A stretch of DNA of 64,000 nucleotides from Monarcha castaneiventris obscurior (lineage: Eukaryota > Chordata > Aves > Passeriformes > Monarchidae): positions 1,885,001-1,949,000 of the forward strand of contig JAMPIT010000511.1 of NCBI GenBank assembly GCA_026261815.1. Reading direction: 5' to 3'. The position numbers were made by a program, and so were the translations under genes. Of this stretch, positions 1 through 14,399 are shown one piece after another. The notes below the pieces were generated by a model, which made no database searches, was not told the origin of the DNA, and saw nothing but the letters and a program-made list of their open reading frames with translations. Every line of letters begins with the position of its first letter. Position 1 is the stretch's first letter.

Positions 1-3000
1 GCCAGCCTTAGGCTGGAGGGCTCTCAGTGATGGTGGGAAACCCCTGAAAATATCCCGTTGGGCAGGGCTCTGCCGGACACTCCATTTCCCTTCCCAAAGG
101 AAGTAGCCTGAATTTACCCAGTGCTCTGTAGAGACCTGTAGGCTAAAACAAATTATTTTTACACAGTAGAAAACGTTGAGACCAACCTTAACTGATGAAG
201 CAGTTTGCCAGCTCTTAGCCTCAAGATCCCTAGTCCCTCAGGGCTTTCCAGTGTAATGACTTGGGTCAGTTTCCCAGAAAGATTCTCTTGGATATGTGCT
301 GATGGCAATACTCTGGCTCATTACTAGCTGTTTTATTTTTCCAAGAGCCAGCTCTCATTAGCTTCGTTCTCACAGTATTGTCGTCTTTCTAGAAGAAGCT
401 TTTGCTGGCTCTCCTAAACTATCGCATGGGAATTGCTTACTAGCTTAGATTTTTTTTGTTTGTTTTGACCCAAAGCTGTGCTTTGCTCCCCTCTGTAACA
501 CTGCCAACATAATTTCCAGTCTCTTTTAAGCATATGTTTTGCAATAATATCTAAAGTCTTGGCTCCAAGTAACTGCCTTACAGAGAGATTAGTATCTTCT
601 AACAAAGGAATTGAGAAGCAAATAGTGAGAACAAAAGCAATATCTTGAGAGCCTGTAAGACTATCCTGACCTTTCCCAAAGGCCTCAGCCTGGCCTTCAG
701 TGTTTAGCAGATGGCAGAAATCAGGGTGGACTTTGATTTGCAGAGGCTTCTGCCTCGCCGCTGTGTTTGCGGGAAATGTGCTCAGCACATTGTGGCCATC
801 TGGGCTTGACTGTACTATTCTGATAATCCCTAGGGAGCCTTCTCCAACAAAGCTCATCCCTGATGGAAGGCCTCTTTGGCTGACCTTGTAGAAGGCTAGT
901 ATTAGCAGTGTGGATTTTTGAGATTTGACAGCAGCATTCCTCATAGGAAGAAAATGGGCTTGGGAAATGCTTTGTCCTGGCCGGGAAGGAAGGTGCTGCT
1001 CACCAGGTATCCACCTGGGCACACAGCTGGAATTACAAAAGAGAGTGAGGAGGTTAGTGTTACAGTTTTCTTAACTTCAGGAGGAAGTGTTACAGGAATG
1101 CAAAGGCCATCAGAAAACCAACTGGAAAATTGCCTTGCTTTAGATGGGAGAACCAGATGGGGGGCGGGGTGTTGAACCTGGAGCTGAGAGTCTCAAAATT
1201 GCAAGAGAGCTGAGTAACTGGCCACTCACAGGGAGGCAAGAGTCAGATGAGGGGGTCCTGGCAGGAGCTGGAATCTTCATCTGGATTTAAGTGAAGGTCT
1301 GCTTTTCAGAATAACTGAGCTGGTTTTGCCTGAAATCAAAAGAATGATTGGGTGCTCAGCATCCCTGGAACTGAGAGGTCAAAATATAGGCTGCCAAATT
1401 CAAGAAACAAGGCAAGAACAAAACCAAACCCTCTCCCAGACTCTGTTCTGAGGCTGTAACTGCTCTGCCTCAGATATTTAGCGTTTCAGGTGTAGGAGGG
1501 TGTATCACAGCTTGAGTGGCCAGTCCCCCGGGCTGTGCTGTCCTCAGGGAGCAGGATGTCTGCATTGCACTGTGCATCTCCCAGTGTGTGTCTGCAGACT
1601 CATGTTTGCTTCTAAATCACACACTCTGTGCTCATCCCACTCATGATGGGCTGTTGGACCTGTGGTACCCATTTGTATTCTGCTCCCTCCTGCCTGTCCC
1701 TGGCCATCCATAGTGACAAGTCTCAATCCTTTTCTGGGCCTTTTGCCTCCTCAGCTGTGCAGGGTGTGGAGCTTGCTCCAGGCTGCTTGTGAATCAAACT
1801 CCCAGGAGAGTTTGTGTGATGGTACCACCGAGGCTCCTCTCCACATCTGTCCCATTGCAGTTTGTCCCTGTGTTGTCCAGGCAGAAGGGACTCTCCTGCC
1901 TCTCACGCCATGCCGGCTCTGCTAGCCAGCCCTCATCAGCCACACTCTTGAGAAATCTTAGTGGAGATGTCGACCTGGCAGATGGAGGCTGTTACCTCAT
2001 TCCACAAAAATGCTTTGTTATTGAGAAAATGGAAACTGTTTGAGGTCTGGGAGCTGAACAGAATCACTGGTGTCTGTTTTAACCGCAGTTTGGTGGTGAC
2101 TGCTCAAAAGTTCCCCTCACTGAGCATTCCCTTTTCCTACACCCATAATCTTCAAGCCATTGGAGAGCTGCAATGACTTAACTCATTAGCTGAGCAAATG
2201 TTGAATGCTGTTACATGCTCTGCAGAAACTTCATTAAAACTTCAGCATCTTCCAGCAAAACAAAAATGATAAGCCAAAAAATAACCCCTCGCAAGCTGTT
2301 GGCCAGAGAAGTGATCCGTGTGGATACTAAGCCAAATTCAACCCTTTTTACAGTTTCAGCTGTGCCTCTTGTTTATGTGACTTTGAAAAGCTTTATGAAG
2401 ATTATGCAGGAACTTCTTGGAGAGAAAAGACAAGCTTGAAGACTTAGGTCTTGTAATTCTTAAACACAGGTAACTGAACCCCAGTCCTGAAGAGAAATTT
2501 CTTTTCATCAGTTTTTAAAAGCAGATTTCAGCATTGTGGATCTGAGAGCATAGGAGAAAGACTAAAAATAGGGATGGAAGTGTTTGCAAGCTGGTTTTCA
2601 TATTGCTGTGAATAATGACTTGGGTTGTCCAGAAGACCATTAACTTAAACACAGGCCTTGTTTTACTTAACAGATATTTGTGAAACTGGCATCTGATACC
2701 TCTTTTTGAGAGCCTCCCATAAGCATTAATCACCAGCACCCTAAGAGAGCCAAGAGCAGCAGCTTTTTGGAAATAAAATTAACACTTTATTTATGTATTT
2801 TTAAACTAATTAATCTTGGCAGGCCAAATGAATGTCTTCCAGCTGCTACAGATGGTTTCACATGACTAAATATTTTGGTGTGTAGAAAAATCTAGAATAG
2901 TGGAACCATAAGATAGTATTTAATTATTACCCTGGAGTGTAGATACGACCACGATATTTTAAATTTGTTTGCCCAAATTTCAAGTGTTCTCTTAGAAATC

Positions 3001-6000
3001 CATCAAATAATACAGTTCTGATCTTGTTATCTGTGAAGCAGAGTGACTACTCAGCATCTTCTCCAGATTTATTTAAATATCAGAGTGGGTTTTAGTAATA
3101 GGAATTTGCTTAACTGGGGAAATAATCCTAGCTGCTTGAGGCAGAACCCGGGATCAAGGTTTGAGGTGTAATGTAGTTCTGTTCTAGGTCCCTGCTTTCA
3201 GGTTTACAGTGTAACCATAAAAATCCTTTCTGGGCTCAGCTCTGCCTCCTAATGTCTTAAGGAGGTTTTTTAATATAAAATACAAATTGTAAAAACAATT
3301 AGCAGTTGATTTTCAGCCTGTATCTTACCCGTTTAGAAGTAATTCTGGCCATGTGTTGTTCCTGTAGCTGTAAAGCAGCCTTATTTCTTGAATGATCCAA
3401 GCCCACAAGATTTCCCTCATGTGAGTGCTGTCACAGGTAATTTCTGTTGTGATTCAGGTCTGTGTGGCAGCAGATCGTACACAACCAGCGTGTACACTCA
3501 GACTTCTTGTAAAAAATGTCTTTATGTAGTTCTTCTAGTGACGCAAAAGAAAGGGAATCATATAAAATATGTACCTGAAAGGCCTAACCTTCAGCATGGT
3601 TGAAGACAAAAATTACTCTCTGAAGTCCACACCTGATGGCACTGTTCCTGGGTATTGCTCGGGATAGGAAGACAAAAAAAAAACCAATAGCAACAAAAAA
3701 CATGGGTCCTAAGCTGTCCCTGAGTGCAAGGACTGCTTTTGTCAGCATCATGGGCCCCAGTACCAGCCTAAACTCCTGACTTTTGCCAGGCTTTTGACCT
3801 CACCTTGGAATTCCATTACCCTCATTTAAGGAAAACATGGCTTTTTCCTTTTTTAAAAACTAACCCATTTTGAACTGGTGCATAACTTCCTGGTGCTGTC
3901 CGATTCCAATTCTGCCTGCCAGCTCAGCCTGCTCACTGCTAAACCCTCAAGTTTAAATAGCAAGAGCAGCTAGCAGAGGCACGGTGTTGGTTGAGAGTGT
4001 GGATTAGCTGTGCTTTATAGCAGTACAGCACTGTGTCTGTCTGTTACGGGGTTGGAAGGGACCTTGCTTCCTTCTCCTCCTCCCTTTTCTCTGGCTTCTC
4101 ACTGAGTTAGGGTTGTGTAATCTATAGATGCAGGTCTGTAAAACGCGATAGTGGGTGTCACAGTTTCCACTGACGGGGATATGTGCTGCATCTCAGAAGG
4201 AGAAGCAAGATGGATCTTGGTTCCATTTTTAGTTCTACAGGCCTTGCCTTGTGCCAGAACCCTCTGAGGTGCAAATCCCAGGAGGGAGATAACATTACTC
4301 CCTGACTTGCAGGTATTACAAGGATAAATAATGTTTTTGCTGCTGACAGCTGTTAGGGAATTGAGAAAGCCACAATCCAATGAGAGGTGTGGGATGTCAG
4401 CTCTGTAGAAACTGATGACTTTTGCATTGATGATCTTGCTCTCGATCATCACATATGTTTGTGTTACTGGCATTAGAGAGTCAGGGAGCTAAACTGCTTC
4501 CCAGGTAAATCTTTAGTTTGTGTCCTTAAATTTGGATTACTTATTCTCATCTGCCTCTTTCCTTGGCACATGGATATTTTCAAAAAGAAAAGTCAGCATT
4601 AAATCTAAAGGCATTTCAGTGGCTCCTTTTAACTCAGTGAACAGTTCACATCAAGAAAATTGCTGTGTGCCTAACTCAGAACATTCTGGAATACATAGAC
4701 TATAGTGGTACTCACCAAGAGTCACTACAAGCAAAAAGTGCACAGCATGTTGCATGTACCTCAGCCAAGAGAAGTTTTATTTCTACTATTTCTCAACTCT
4801 CTGCAAACACCATATAACTCACAGAAAGATTCAATCTGGTCCAATGTGCACGTGTGGAAGTCTTGGATGTGTTGCTTTTGGAGAGCCCAGAGCTGAGTGT
4901 GGGAAATTATAACTGCATGTCAGGTTGGTGAAGGTGCACAGATTGTGTTGTGCTTCATGCTGTGTGAAACAGCAACAACTACAGGATGATGAAATAATGC
5001 TTTCAGGTCCTTGATAGCTTTGAGTTTTAATTTTAGAAGAAGATGTAGAGCAAAACTTTAAATAAGAATGGAAGAGGGCAATGCAGAGACCTGGAAGCTA
5101 CACTAATCCTTTCAAGTAACAATCCAGAGTTCTGCTGCTCACCTTGTTAGCACCTGACTTGGTAAGTCAGGCTGATAATGGTGTTCATGAGTTTTTCACT
5201 TTATGTTAGGAGTTTTGCTTCTTCTGTTTTTTTCTGTCATCAGGACATTGAGCAACAGAAAGGCTTTGGAAGTGAAATATGTCTACATGAAACTGGAATT
5301 ATGTCTCTTGTGAAAATTTCGAGTAAGTTTTATTGCAAGTGTCCAATTTCTAGTCACAAGTAATGACATTTAAACCCCTGTAGGAAATACAATCCCTGTG
5401 CTGATGTCACCCTTGGTTTATGATGTGACTGCTTTTGTTCCTGGACAAGCACTTGAGTGTTTGCTAGTGAAGTGATGATTTACTTGTGAGAGTCTCTGAC
5501 TGGTGGCACCTGCTGTAGCTGACCGTGAGGTGGGGGACTAGAGGAGCACCCTGGCAGAGCTGGGTTCACGCTGTTCCATCGCTTTCAGCAATGCAAGGTA
5601 AACAAATTGGGCTGAGCTTTTATTTCCAGTTCGGGACAAACAGCTTGTAAATGGAGCACTTTTGTTCTGTTCAGTTCGAGAACAGAGGGAGGGTCGTGTG
5701 CTTCGGTGGTGTCTCGTTGCAGTGAAGCTCCTGACCCTAAGGCTGCCTGAGCATGTGAACAGCTTTGGGAACTTTCTCCCACTAGTCAGAGTGCAGGGAG
5801 CTGCTGCTTCCATCATCAGCATGAATGAGTGTGGAGCACCTTCCCTGCAGCAAAGAAACGAGGCATTGCTTCACATCTGCTGCTTCAAGGGCTGAAACAG
5901 CAGCTCTTCTTGGTCTTTTGCTGAAAGTTGCCAAGAGAGGAGCCTCTGTTAGTGAAAATTCTTGTCTTTCTGATCCTTTTTAACCTGTGAGAGATGAGTT

Positions 6001-9000
6001 TCATGTAGTTTTCCTTGTATATCTCAGATTGGAATGAGAGAATGAGATTCTGTAAAGGAGCCACAGACCTGGATCAGGGACTCTTGATATTGTTACTTCT
6101 TTTCTGTTCATGTGGGATTTTTTTCTGTAAAGGAGTAACTTTTCCTCTCTTTCTGAGTTTTTAGGCACAGTCAGTCCACGTGTTTACTGAGCTGCCTGCC
6201 AGCAGCAGCTCCAGTTCTGAGATAGACATGTCCTGTGGGCAGGGGCATGGGGGTGGAAATTCCATGTGTAGCTGCTTGATATAAAGGCATTCATACATTT
6301 TGTAAGCATTTGTGTCCTTTAAAATAGCTGTTTCCACATAATCTTTTGGATGTGGCACAGTTTCCCCTTTCATGGGTGCCACCAAAGACTATCTCTGCGC
6401 AGCAGAAACAGGAGCACATCTTGCGTCTTGCAAATTTCTTTTTAGTACTTGCAGGGAGTTATTTTGTAGAGATTCTGTGTGAAATATGTGACAGTTGCAA
6501 CTGATGGCTTCTATTATTTCAATTTTGCAGTACTAATGAGTAATTTTTAAAGGTGTCAGTGAAAATGGTTTGAAGATAACCAGCTCTGTATCGTTAAAGT
6601 TAAGACACCTGCTGACCTGATCACCTGGCAGAGAAGTCTTCAGCCGCAGAAGGGAACTTGTTTCACTTCTACGCTGGCAAGGCAGTGACTAAAAGATGTT
6701 CTCTTCTTCAGCGATCCCATTAGTCCCCGTTCTGCACTTTCCTCAGCTGTGCTACCCTTGAGAGCACTGCCTTATTTCGGGAGGGTTGCAGCTGGCACAC
6801 ACAGCATCTCCTGGGCAACAAATGATCCTAGTTTTTGTTTCGGAGAACTGTCAAGCCGTTCCTGGGGTGGTAACATGAGACAATTTGTCTTTGCCAGGAT
6901 TCAGGCCTCCCCCAGATTTAGAAGCTGCTCGCATGCTTCGTGCTGCAGGGCTGGCATTGCCTTTGCTTGCAAGGGACACCAGCAGCTGTAAAAAGCGCTT
7001 TATAGGGAGACTGTCCGTATTCCTTGGGCAAAGAGCCAGTGCAGGTGGAGAGGCCCTCAGTGATCGGACTGTGGGAGAGGTGGTGTGCACAAGTGTCACT
7101 GCAGCGTCTCCTGTCACCTTCCTGGCTTTCTCCTCCCTCTGCAGATTTCAGAGAGCCCCAAAAGGCACAAAAATGCCAGGGCTCAGATGCACATTACCTC
7201 TCTCTACCAATAGATCTGCTTATATGCAAGAAACCAACTGCAAATAGTTGTGTTTGGGAGACAAAGAATCAAATTGGAAGAGGGAGTATTTTGACCAAAT
7301 TTGGTGAAAAAATCCGCTTTGCCCTTTAAGTAATAGGCATGCATTAAATAAAGCATGTCTGGGATATGTGTCTTTTCCTGCTACTGGAAGTGAAAGTTGC
7401 TTTGTTTATTGAAAAGAAACATGAAGTTGAGCAGAGCCTTAATCAGCAAAAGAGCTTTCAGGCTTGCTGGGGAGACAGGGAGTAGGGGACTGGGCTCAAA
7501 TTGTACAGGTTGGTTTTCAGCACATGAGCACAAAACACGTTCACTAGCAGTCCCTTGATTGCCTTCTTGGGCAAAACAGAGGTATAATCTCATAAGTATC
7601 TTTTTTTAAGGACTGCAAAAAGCTTTGGAAACACTAAAATTATGTATCAACTCAGAAATAAGAATGGCTTCATCCTCAATTTAAAAAGCAGCTGGCTCTA
7701 AGGGAAGGAAAAGTGCAAACTACAGTGTAAGGATTCAGAGAGAATTTCAGGGAAATAGAGCAGAATTACATTATTTTGCAGTAATATCTACGCTGAGATA
7801 CACAGGCCCCAAGAACTGGCAACTAGAGCAGTCAGATTATTTTTTCTGCATATAGGCTGTGATGTCTGTTTGAGTTGCAAGATTCTTGTGTGCTGAGCTG
7901 ATACAAGATGAAGGTACATTGGCCTCAGTGTGCAGTTAGTAATTTCCTGTCACACTGTCATGTTTGAATTCTGTTGTACTGCATATGACCTTTATTTTGT
8001 GGGGCAAAGAGATTTTGAAAACACTATTTCCAGGAGTCCTTGGATTGTTAAGTTGAATAAGCAGTGAGGCATTTAAATGGCTGTGGGTTACATGGGCATA
8101 AACCAATTCAGTCCAAAATTAAACTTTCAGTGCTAGACTATAATATGCTCCCAACATGCTTATTGAGGGTAATTGCACACCTTGTTCCTTGCTCCTTTTT
8201 AAGAACTGACAGATGCAGTCCTTTCCCTGGATTGCAGCTCTTACTCCTCTGATCATACTGAAGCTCCTGTGATCAGTCACATTCCCTGAAACTTGGCTTC
8301 AGCATCTTTCTTCCTCTTATGGCCACCGTGACCATGTGTGCAGCTGCTGCCCTCAGCCAGTCCCCTGCCTCAGTGGTAGCTGTGCCTGGCTGCCAGTATT
8401 CCCTGCTTGTCACTGGCATGTGGCAGGAAAGGTACTTGTCATGTGGAGTTTTGGCCAGGCTGTCTCCCTTTTCTCTGAAGCCTCCTCAGAGACAAGCCAG
8501 AATCTCTCCTGGCATGTTTTTAAGCCATGGGTTTCTTAACTGCCTGACAGAAGGGTCTGTGTTGAGCCGGGCAGAAGTTTCTGGTGTGTTCCTATCTTGC
8601 TCCTCTGCTCTCAGACTTCCTCCATCAATTAATGGTCTGTTGGAATGTGATGGGTCCAAATTGCCCAAATTATTTCAATTCCTGATTTCCTGTTGAATGC
8701 ACAGAATTTGCTTACTTTGTGCTCATTTTGAGTAAGATTAACAGTTGATCTCTTGAGCAAACATTCCAGTTTAATGTCAGCAGAATGACATAGGCCGCCT
8801 GCTCTGTGTGTTCCCAAACAGTTTTACTGGTGTTAGCTATACCTCTGAAGGGCCAGGATTTTGTTCAGAACCTAAAATAGTTAGTTAACCCCTACAGATG
8901 CTTAGTAATAGACTTTTAACTCTGAAACCATTCCCTCCTTTTATTCCTTGGCAGAGTTTTTAATTTTATGGTTGCATAGTAGGGACTCCAGCTTCTTTTT

Positions 9001-12000
9001 CAGACCCTGATAGAATTAGCTTTCCTTAAAGGAAGTAAGTCCAGAGTAAGGGCTGAACTGTCTCTTCTGCCTCTGCCTGTGCTGCTGGTACCTCATGAGT
9101 CCAGTGCAGCAGTGGTGGCGGTTTGCCCTTGTTCACCGTGGACCAGGTGTGATGTCTCCATCACAGCTATGCAAACAGCACAATGTTTCCTGCAGGCACC
9201 TCCAGGCAGGCTAGGGGCTGGAAGCAGGAGTGATTTTCTTACTGATTGTACTCTGCTTAAGAGTACAGTCAGACATTTGTGGGATAGGTGTGTTTTTGAC
9301 ACTGTCCTTTATCTATATGCAGAGCTGTCAGGAGGAGTCTGTGATACGGCTTTGTTCTTTGGATGGGGCACCTCAGAGATCCCTTCTGAACAATGGGAAA
9401 CCCTTATTTTGTCATTCTAAGACTGCATTCAAATCATGCAACAGTTTATGTCTTTCAGCTTGTCAGATGCTTTAACAGATTCTGCTACTTCTCCTTCACA
9501 AAGTTGTGGGCATTTCCAGAAAGCTGCTTACCTTGCTGACAGCAAGTTATTTTGTTTGAAATGTAAGGTGTTTCTTTACAATGCTGCCAGCTGTTTTACT
9601 CAATCTGTTGCAGAGCCTGGAGCAACCCGTGACTGCTCTGGGCAGGAGAGTGTCCTGCCCATGCTTGGGGCAAAGACTGATGTACAGCTTGCTCAGCAGA
9701 GCAAGTGTAGGGACATGCATAAGCACAACACCCCAGTGGTGCAGGGAGGCTGATCTGCTTATCTGCTGATCTGTACACTCGGCTGATCCACTTATCTCCT
9801 GCCTCTGAGGCTGACTGTGAGAACCAAATTTTCCCTGTGTGTTGGAGAAATGACCTGCAGCATCCTCTGGTTGTGCTGGTGATGGGGAAGCTGCTGTGTG
9901 AGGCCTGTGGCTGCCCTGATGGTCCCTGCAAGGAATCTACTCCTTGCCATGCTGGAGCACCCCTTCCTACTTAAGATTTCAGAGCTGTCCCAGGGAAGGC
10001 TGAGGCTGGAAGGCAGCTTGGAGGCAAAAGCTGAGGGCAGGAGGTGACTCACTGGTGCTGCAAGCAGGCGGGTGAAGGCTTGATGCAACACAGTTCCCAA
10101 TGGTGCCCCATGCAGGCTGGGTCACGCTGAAGGAGCAGTGGGACCTCTACCCAGCTGCCTCAAGCTCTCCTCTAACAGCCCCAGGGATGCTCTTCCCACT
10201 GCACCAGGTCTGCAGCAGTGATGGTGGGGTTGGGAGCAGAGTGACAGGGTGCAGGTAGGCAGCAGCATGAGGAAGTATGGAGGAACCCCCACAGCACCCC
10301 AGGGAGCTGGCCCCCCAACCCCCAAGAACCTGGGCTGGCAGACCCTGCACAGATCCACAGAAGTGGTGTCAGGAAACGTGGAATGAAAGCACTCCCAACA
10401 TAATGGAGGGGCTGGAGCTGCTCCTCGGAGCAGGCAGCTGGTTTGCCTTTTAGGGTCGGCAGCAGGCAGAAACAATTTCTTGCAAATTCCAGGACCCATA
10501 ATGGTTCTGGAAAGCTAGCAGGAACAAAAAGCGTTCTTCTCCCCTGCTGACCTTGGAGTGCTTTGAGGACCGTCTTTCAAAGCCATGTCCCTGAATGGTT
10601 TCATCCTTACATGGGGAATACTTGCCTGCCCCAGTGAGGTCGTGCTTTCTCTTCTGTGTGTCTGTTTAGGTGTAAACTGCAACTGCTTATATTTATGCTC
10701 AGGCAGCCCTGGGGAGGTGAGAATAGGCAGGGACCTGACAGACAGTCAGAAGCACATCTCTTCCTGTGTCCTGGAAAGATGAAGTGTTTCCCTGGGAATA
10801 GCCCCCTGGGTTACTCTAGTTGTAGCTGCTGGTTGTGACCTGACAACAAACAAGAAACTGGTGTGAAGTTACATGAGATTACAGGTTCACCACACACACA
10901 AGACTCTGCACCAAAGGAGTTCATTGTAGGAGGAACCATCTCAAAAGGCCAGTTAAACTCATCAGTGGTTGTGTGGATCGGGCCCTGGTCTGTCTGTATG
11001 GCCTCCTTTGCATAACAAATCCCCGGTTTATTGGTGCTAAAATTAATGTAATGATCTCCTGGGACTGTTGCTAAGCCGTCAGCTTCGGACAATGACACCG
11101 GGGTGGTGTTGGGTGCATGTTACTCTCTAATTAGAAAGTGGACTTTGCTGTGCGTCCTTGACAAATTGCTGACCTTTCCCACATGTGGGGCTATTCTGAG
11201 CTCTGCTCCAGGCTGATCAGATTTGCATCCTGGAGCACTTTGAATGTTGTTTGTGAGTGGAGCTCTTGTTCCTAAAGCTGTTTGTTCATGGGCACAGGAG
11301 AGTAACTGAACTTCCTTTGCTCCATAAGCACAACTACATCTGTCAGAGGGAAAGAGTAGGCAGCTGGCCGGTATATATCTGTGTTTATTTTTGCCCTCCA
11401 ACAGCTAGTGAGACAGCTGAGCAATATCCCACATCCAGCTCCACCATCACTCTGTACAAGGGACCTGCTTCAGCAAGCCTTGTCTCTCCGGACCCGAGCC
11501 ATCTGGCAATGGGAACACACTATTTGCAACTGCAATGCCATCATTATAGGGCAACACCTTGGTTAGCATTTGAGGGTGTTCCTGACATCAGCCCAGCACA
11601 CCCAACACACAGCTGATGTTTACTGGGTGGTGCAGACTGCAAAGGATGAGCACATGCTCATTAGCACAAGAGCAATGGCCTGTATTATACCTTCTATATC
11701 TGAGCTTTTATTAAAGGGGTTTTAAATGCATTTTAAAACTCTGCCTCTTTCCTTCATAAGGAAGGCAACTTTCAGCTTCATCATTAAAATCACAGTAGGA
11801 ATTGTGGGCTTTTCTACTATTTCTTTTACTCCATTTCTTTTGTCCCACCTTCCTCTTCCTGGTGTGCTTGGTCTCATAGTGCCACATCTTAGGGACAAAG
11901 ATGCTGTGTTTACTTTGGCACTGCCCAGGCTTTGATGCCCCTGCCCAGCTCTGCATGTGAGATCAGAACAAAGGGAGCAAACAACTTATCTAACACAAAT

Positions 12001-14370
12001 AACTCTGAGCAAACTTCCTGGGCCTGTTCTTGTTCTGTTGAAAAGGCAGTGCAAAGTCTGCTCCCATGTGTGCTGACTGCAGTCTTGGCCACGTGAGGCT
12101 CCCGGGCCTGGCTCTGCTGCACCCACAGCCTGGGGAGCAGCACTCAGCTCTCAGCGTGCAGCAGGCATACAGAGATTTTGGGAGAAGCTACTCAAAGTGG
12201 AGGCAAGCCTGGCCCACCACTTTAGGGTCCTCCTTGGTATATCATTCCTGGAGGGCTTGTTTTTCACTTCCTCTTCTGACAGCATCAGGGGCAGGGTAGC
12301 AGTGCTCAGGAGGCTTATTCCTTGTCAGTTGTAAAACCCCAGCTGTCTTCATTCAAGTATTTTTTTCTTCCTTTGTGTTTTCTGATGTCCTCTGAGCCTG
12401 TATTACTGGACCACAGAGCTAAAGTGCAGCCCATTGAGAAACATGGAAGTTCCCTGCTCTGGCGGTGCCTTAGCTCCCAGGCCAGGAGTGGTCATTAGAG
12501 GTCCTTTTATTACAGACACACCTTGGAAAGTTTCCTTCACCAGGGCTGGGAGGAGGTGGAGGAGAGTTGGAATCTCATTTAATTCTTTGCCAGAGAGAAA
12601 GATCCCAGGTAGCTTCAGGGAGTGAAGGCAAGCGGGGTGGCAGAGAAGGCAGCAATGGGTGAGAAGCAGCCAGGAGCTGTGTGGGGGTCAGGGGAGCTGG
12701 TGCCCAGTCATGGGAGCACCTTGGAGTGACCCAGAGGGGAGGGACCCTGGGGGGGCCAGCACAAGCTGGAACAAAACTGGGGCAGTTCCAGTTCAACACC
12801 TTTCAGCAAACCACCATGTGCCTCCCTTGTGTCCAGTAACAGACTGGACGTTGCCTTGTTCTGCAGGCAGCACACAGAGCTGCTGGTTGGAGCTTTGGGG
12901 GAGGCCTGGTGGAGCATTGGCCCCAGCTCATGTTGCTCACAGAGACATGCTGTGGAGCTGCTCCCGTGGCCGCAGCCACACATGCTGGCCTGCCATGCTG
13001 GAGGGCATGGAGCGGGCAGTGGCCTGGATGGCAGCTGGTAACGAGTGTCTGGAAAGGGACTTTGTTCCCCCTCCGTTGGTCACGTAGCCATGTGGGAACA
13101 CTGGATTTATTCTCCATCAGTCCTATCGGCACATACCAGGCTTGACAACAGCTGGGAGCTGTGTGGCTTGGCCAAGAATAGCCCTGGGGAGCTCTGGGCT
13201 GTGAGTCAGAGCTGTCTGGATCAGCTCCTGCCCTGGAGGCTGGCTCCCAACCTACAGCCAGCCATGGGGAGGGGGTGCAGGGGCTGGTAAGGAGCTCCCT
13301 GATCATTAAATGCTTAACAGCAGATTTGAGCTGTAATTGCTTTCTGAAGTGGGCGGGTTCATGAAGAACACCGCAGTGGGGGTGCTCTGCAGCTGACAGC
13401 TCTGATGTAATTCAGTGGGCTCGTCTACACTTGACAGCAGCCTGGGTTAAAGAAAGGTGTGGTTTTGCCAGTGGAAAACTCCATGTTCAGGAACCAGGCT
13501 AAACTAAACAAGAGGAAGATACTCTTGTTCTGGAGTTAGTGCTCCACAGAAAGCAAAATAGTTCCACAAACCTGTTGTCTGTGAGGGTGATAAGGGGCAA
13601 GGAGAGAGGTCTCCTTCGTGCCAAGACCCAACAGGTTCCACCTTGTGGAACACCCACCTGCCGCTATAGCTTCTCCCTGGAGAGTGTTTGTAGTTGGAGC
13701 AACACATGCAGAACAGTTTGCTGGGACGAGGCTCCACAGCCAAGGCACAGTGAAGAATGCCCAGTTCCTGCTTCCATATGGAGCAGCTGCTTTAAACCTC
13801 TGGAGAAGTTCCAGGGTTTGAGCTGCTAGCAGCCCCTCCGGCAGAGCTTTCAGCCATCAGGAGGAATCCTGCTACGGACCATGCTGAAGGCTGAGCGTGG
13901 GTTTCTGAAAGGCAGCTGGGCAGACAGATCTCCCTTAGGGTGCCTGGCCCCCAGATGTCACAGTGGACACACAACCACATGTCATGTGCATGGTTTTGGT
14001 GCCAAGCCAAAACTTTTCATGCAGGAAGTTTCTCTCTTTTGGTCTTATTTACACTTCACTTCCCAGGAAGGTGGCAAAGATTGAGAAGCTTAGCTGCATG
14101 CTGACATGTCCAGGTTTTCTGAGGGGTGCCAAAGTGCTCCAGCTGTGAACTGGATTATAAGCCTGAAGCAAGGTTCATTACAGGCCTTGATGTCTGCAAG
14201 CTCTTTGCAGCCCCAGAGCAGGAGCACGGCATGGGTCTGTCCCCTGTGCTGACAGCAGCCATTGGCTCAGTGCAGGGACTCTGGTCCTTGGCCTCTGGAG
14301 GTGGCAGGGTTGCGCAGGGACATTTTGGACAGTGTAAGCTGACACTGACCCACACATGCCCTGATCTCAG
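1..14370. other. Upstream region without supportable coding genes
   Basis: No stretch here gives a chain of open exons with matching splice phases or a protein family I recognise. The longest open frames (up to about 200 codons) have no domain, no biased codon use and no flanking splice sites. In human the gene upstream of FHL3 is UTP11, on the opposite strand, and no UTP11-like Lys/Arg-rich helical protein is seen. The region may hold the non-coding first exon and promoter of FHL3, but no clear CpG island marks it. A perfect MEF2-type sequence (CTAAAAATAG) lies at 2562-2571, which would suit a muscle gene but is expected by chance in AT-rich DNA. Confidence 0.55.
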
Positions 14371-14399
14371 CAGGTGAAGGAGGGCCTCAGACCGGCACC

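Noticed and set aside
4040..4070. Possible inverted CR1 tail (ggttggaagggacct)
   Set aside because: Only about 15 bases match the CR1 3' consensus, too little to call.
4099..4473. 124-codon - strand open frame
   Set aside because: No recognisable domain, splice context or codon bias.
12659..13306. Overlapping 140-167 codon frames on both strands
   Set aside because: Composition-driven frames in a GC-rich patch, rich in Trp and Cys with no domain.
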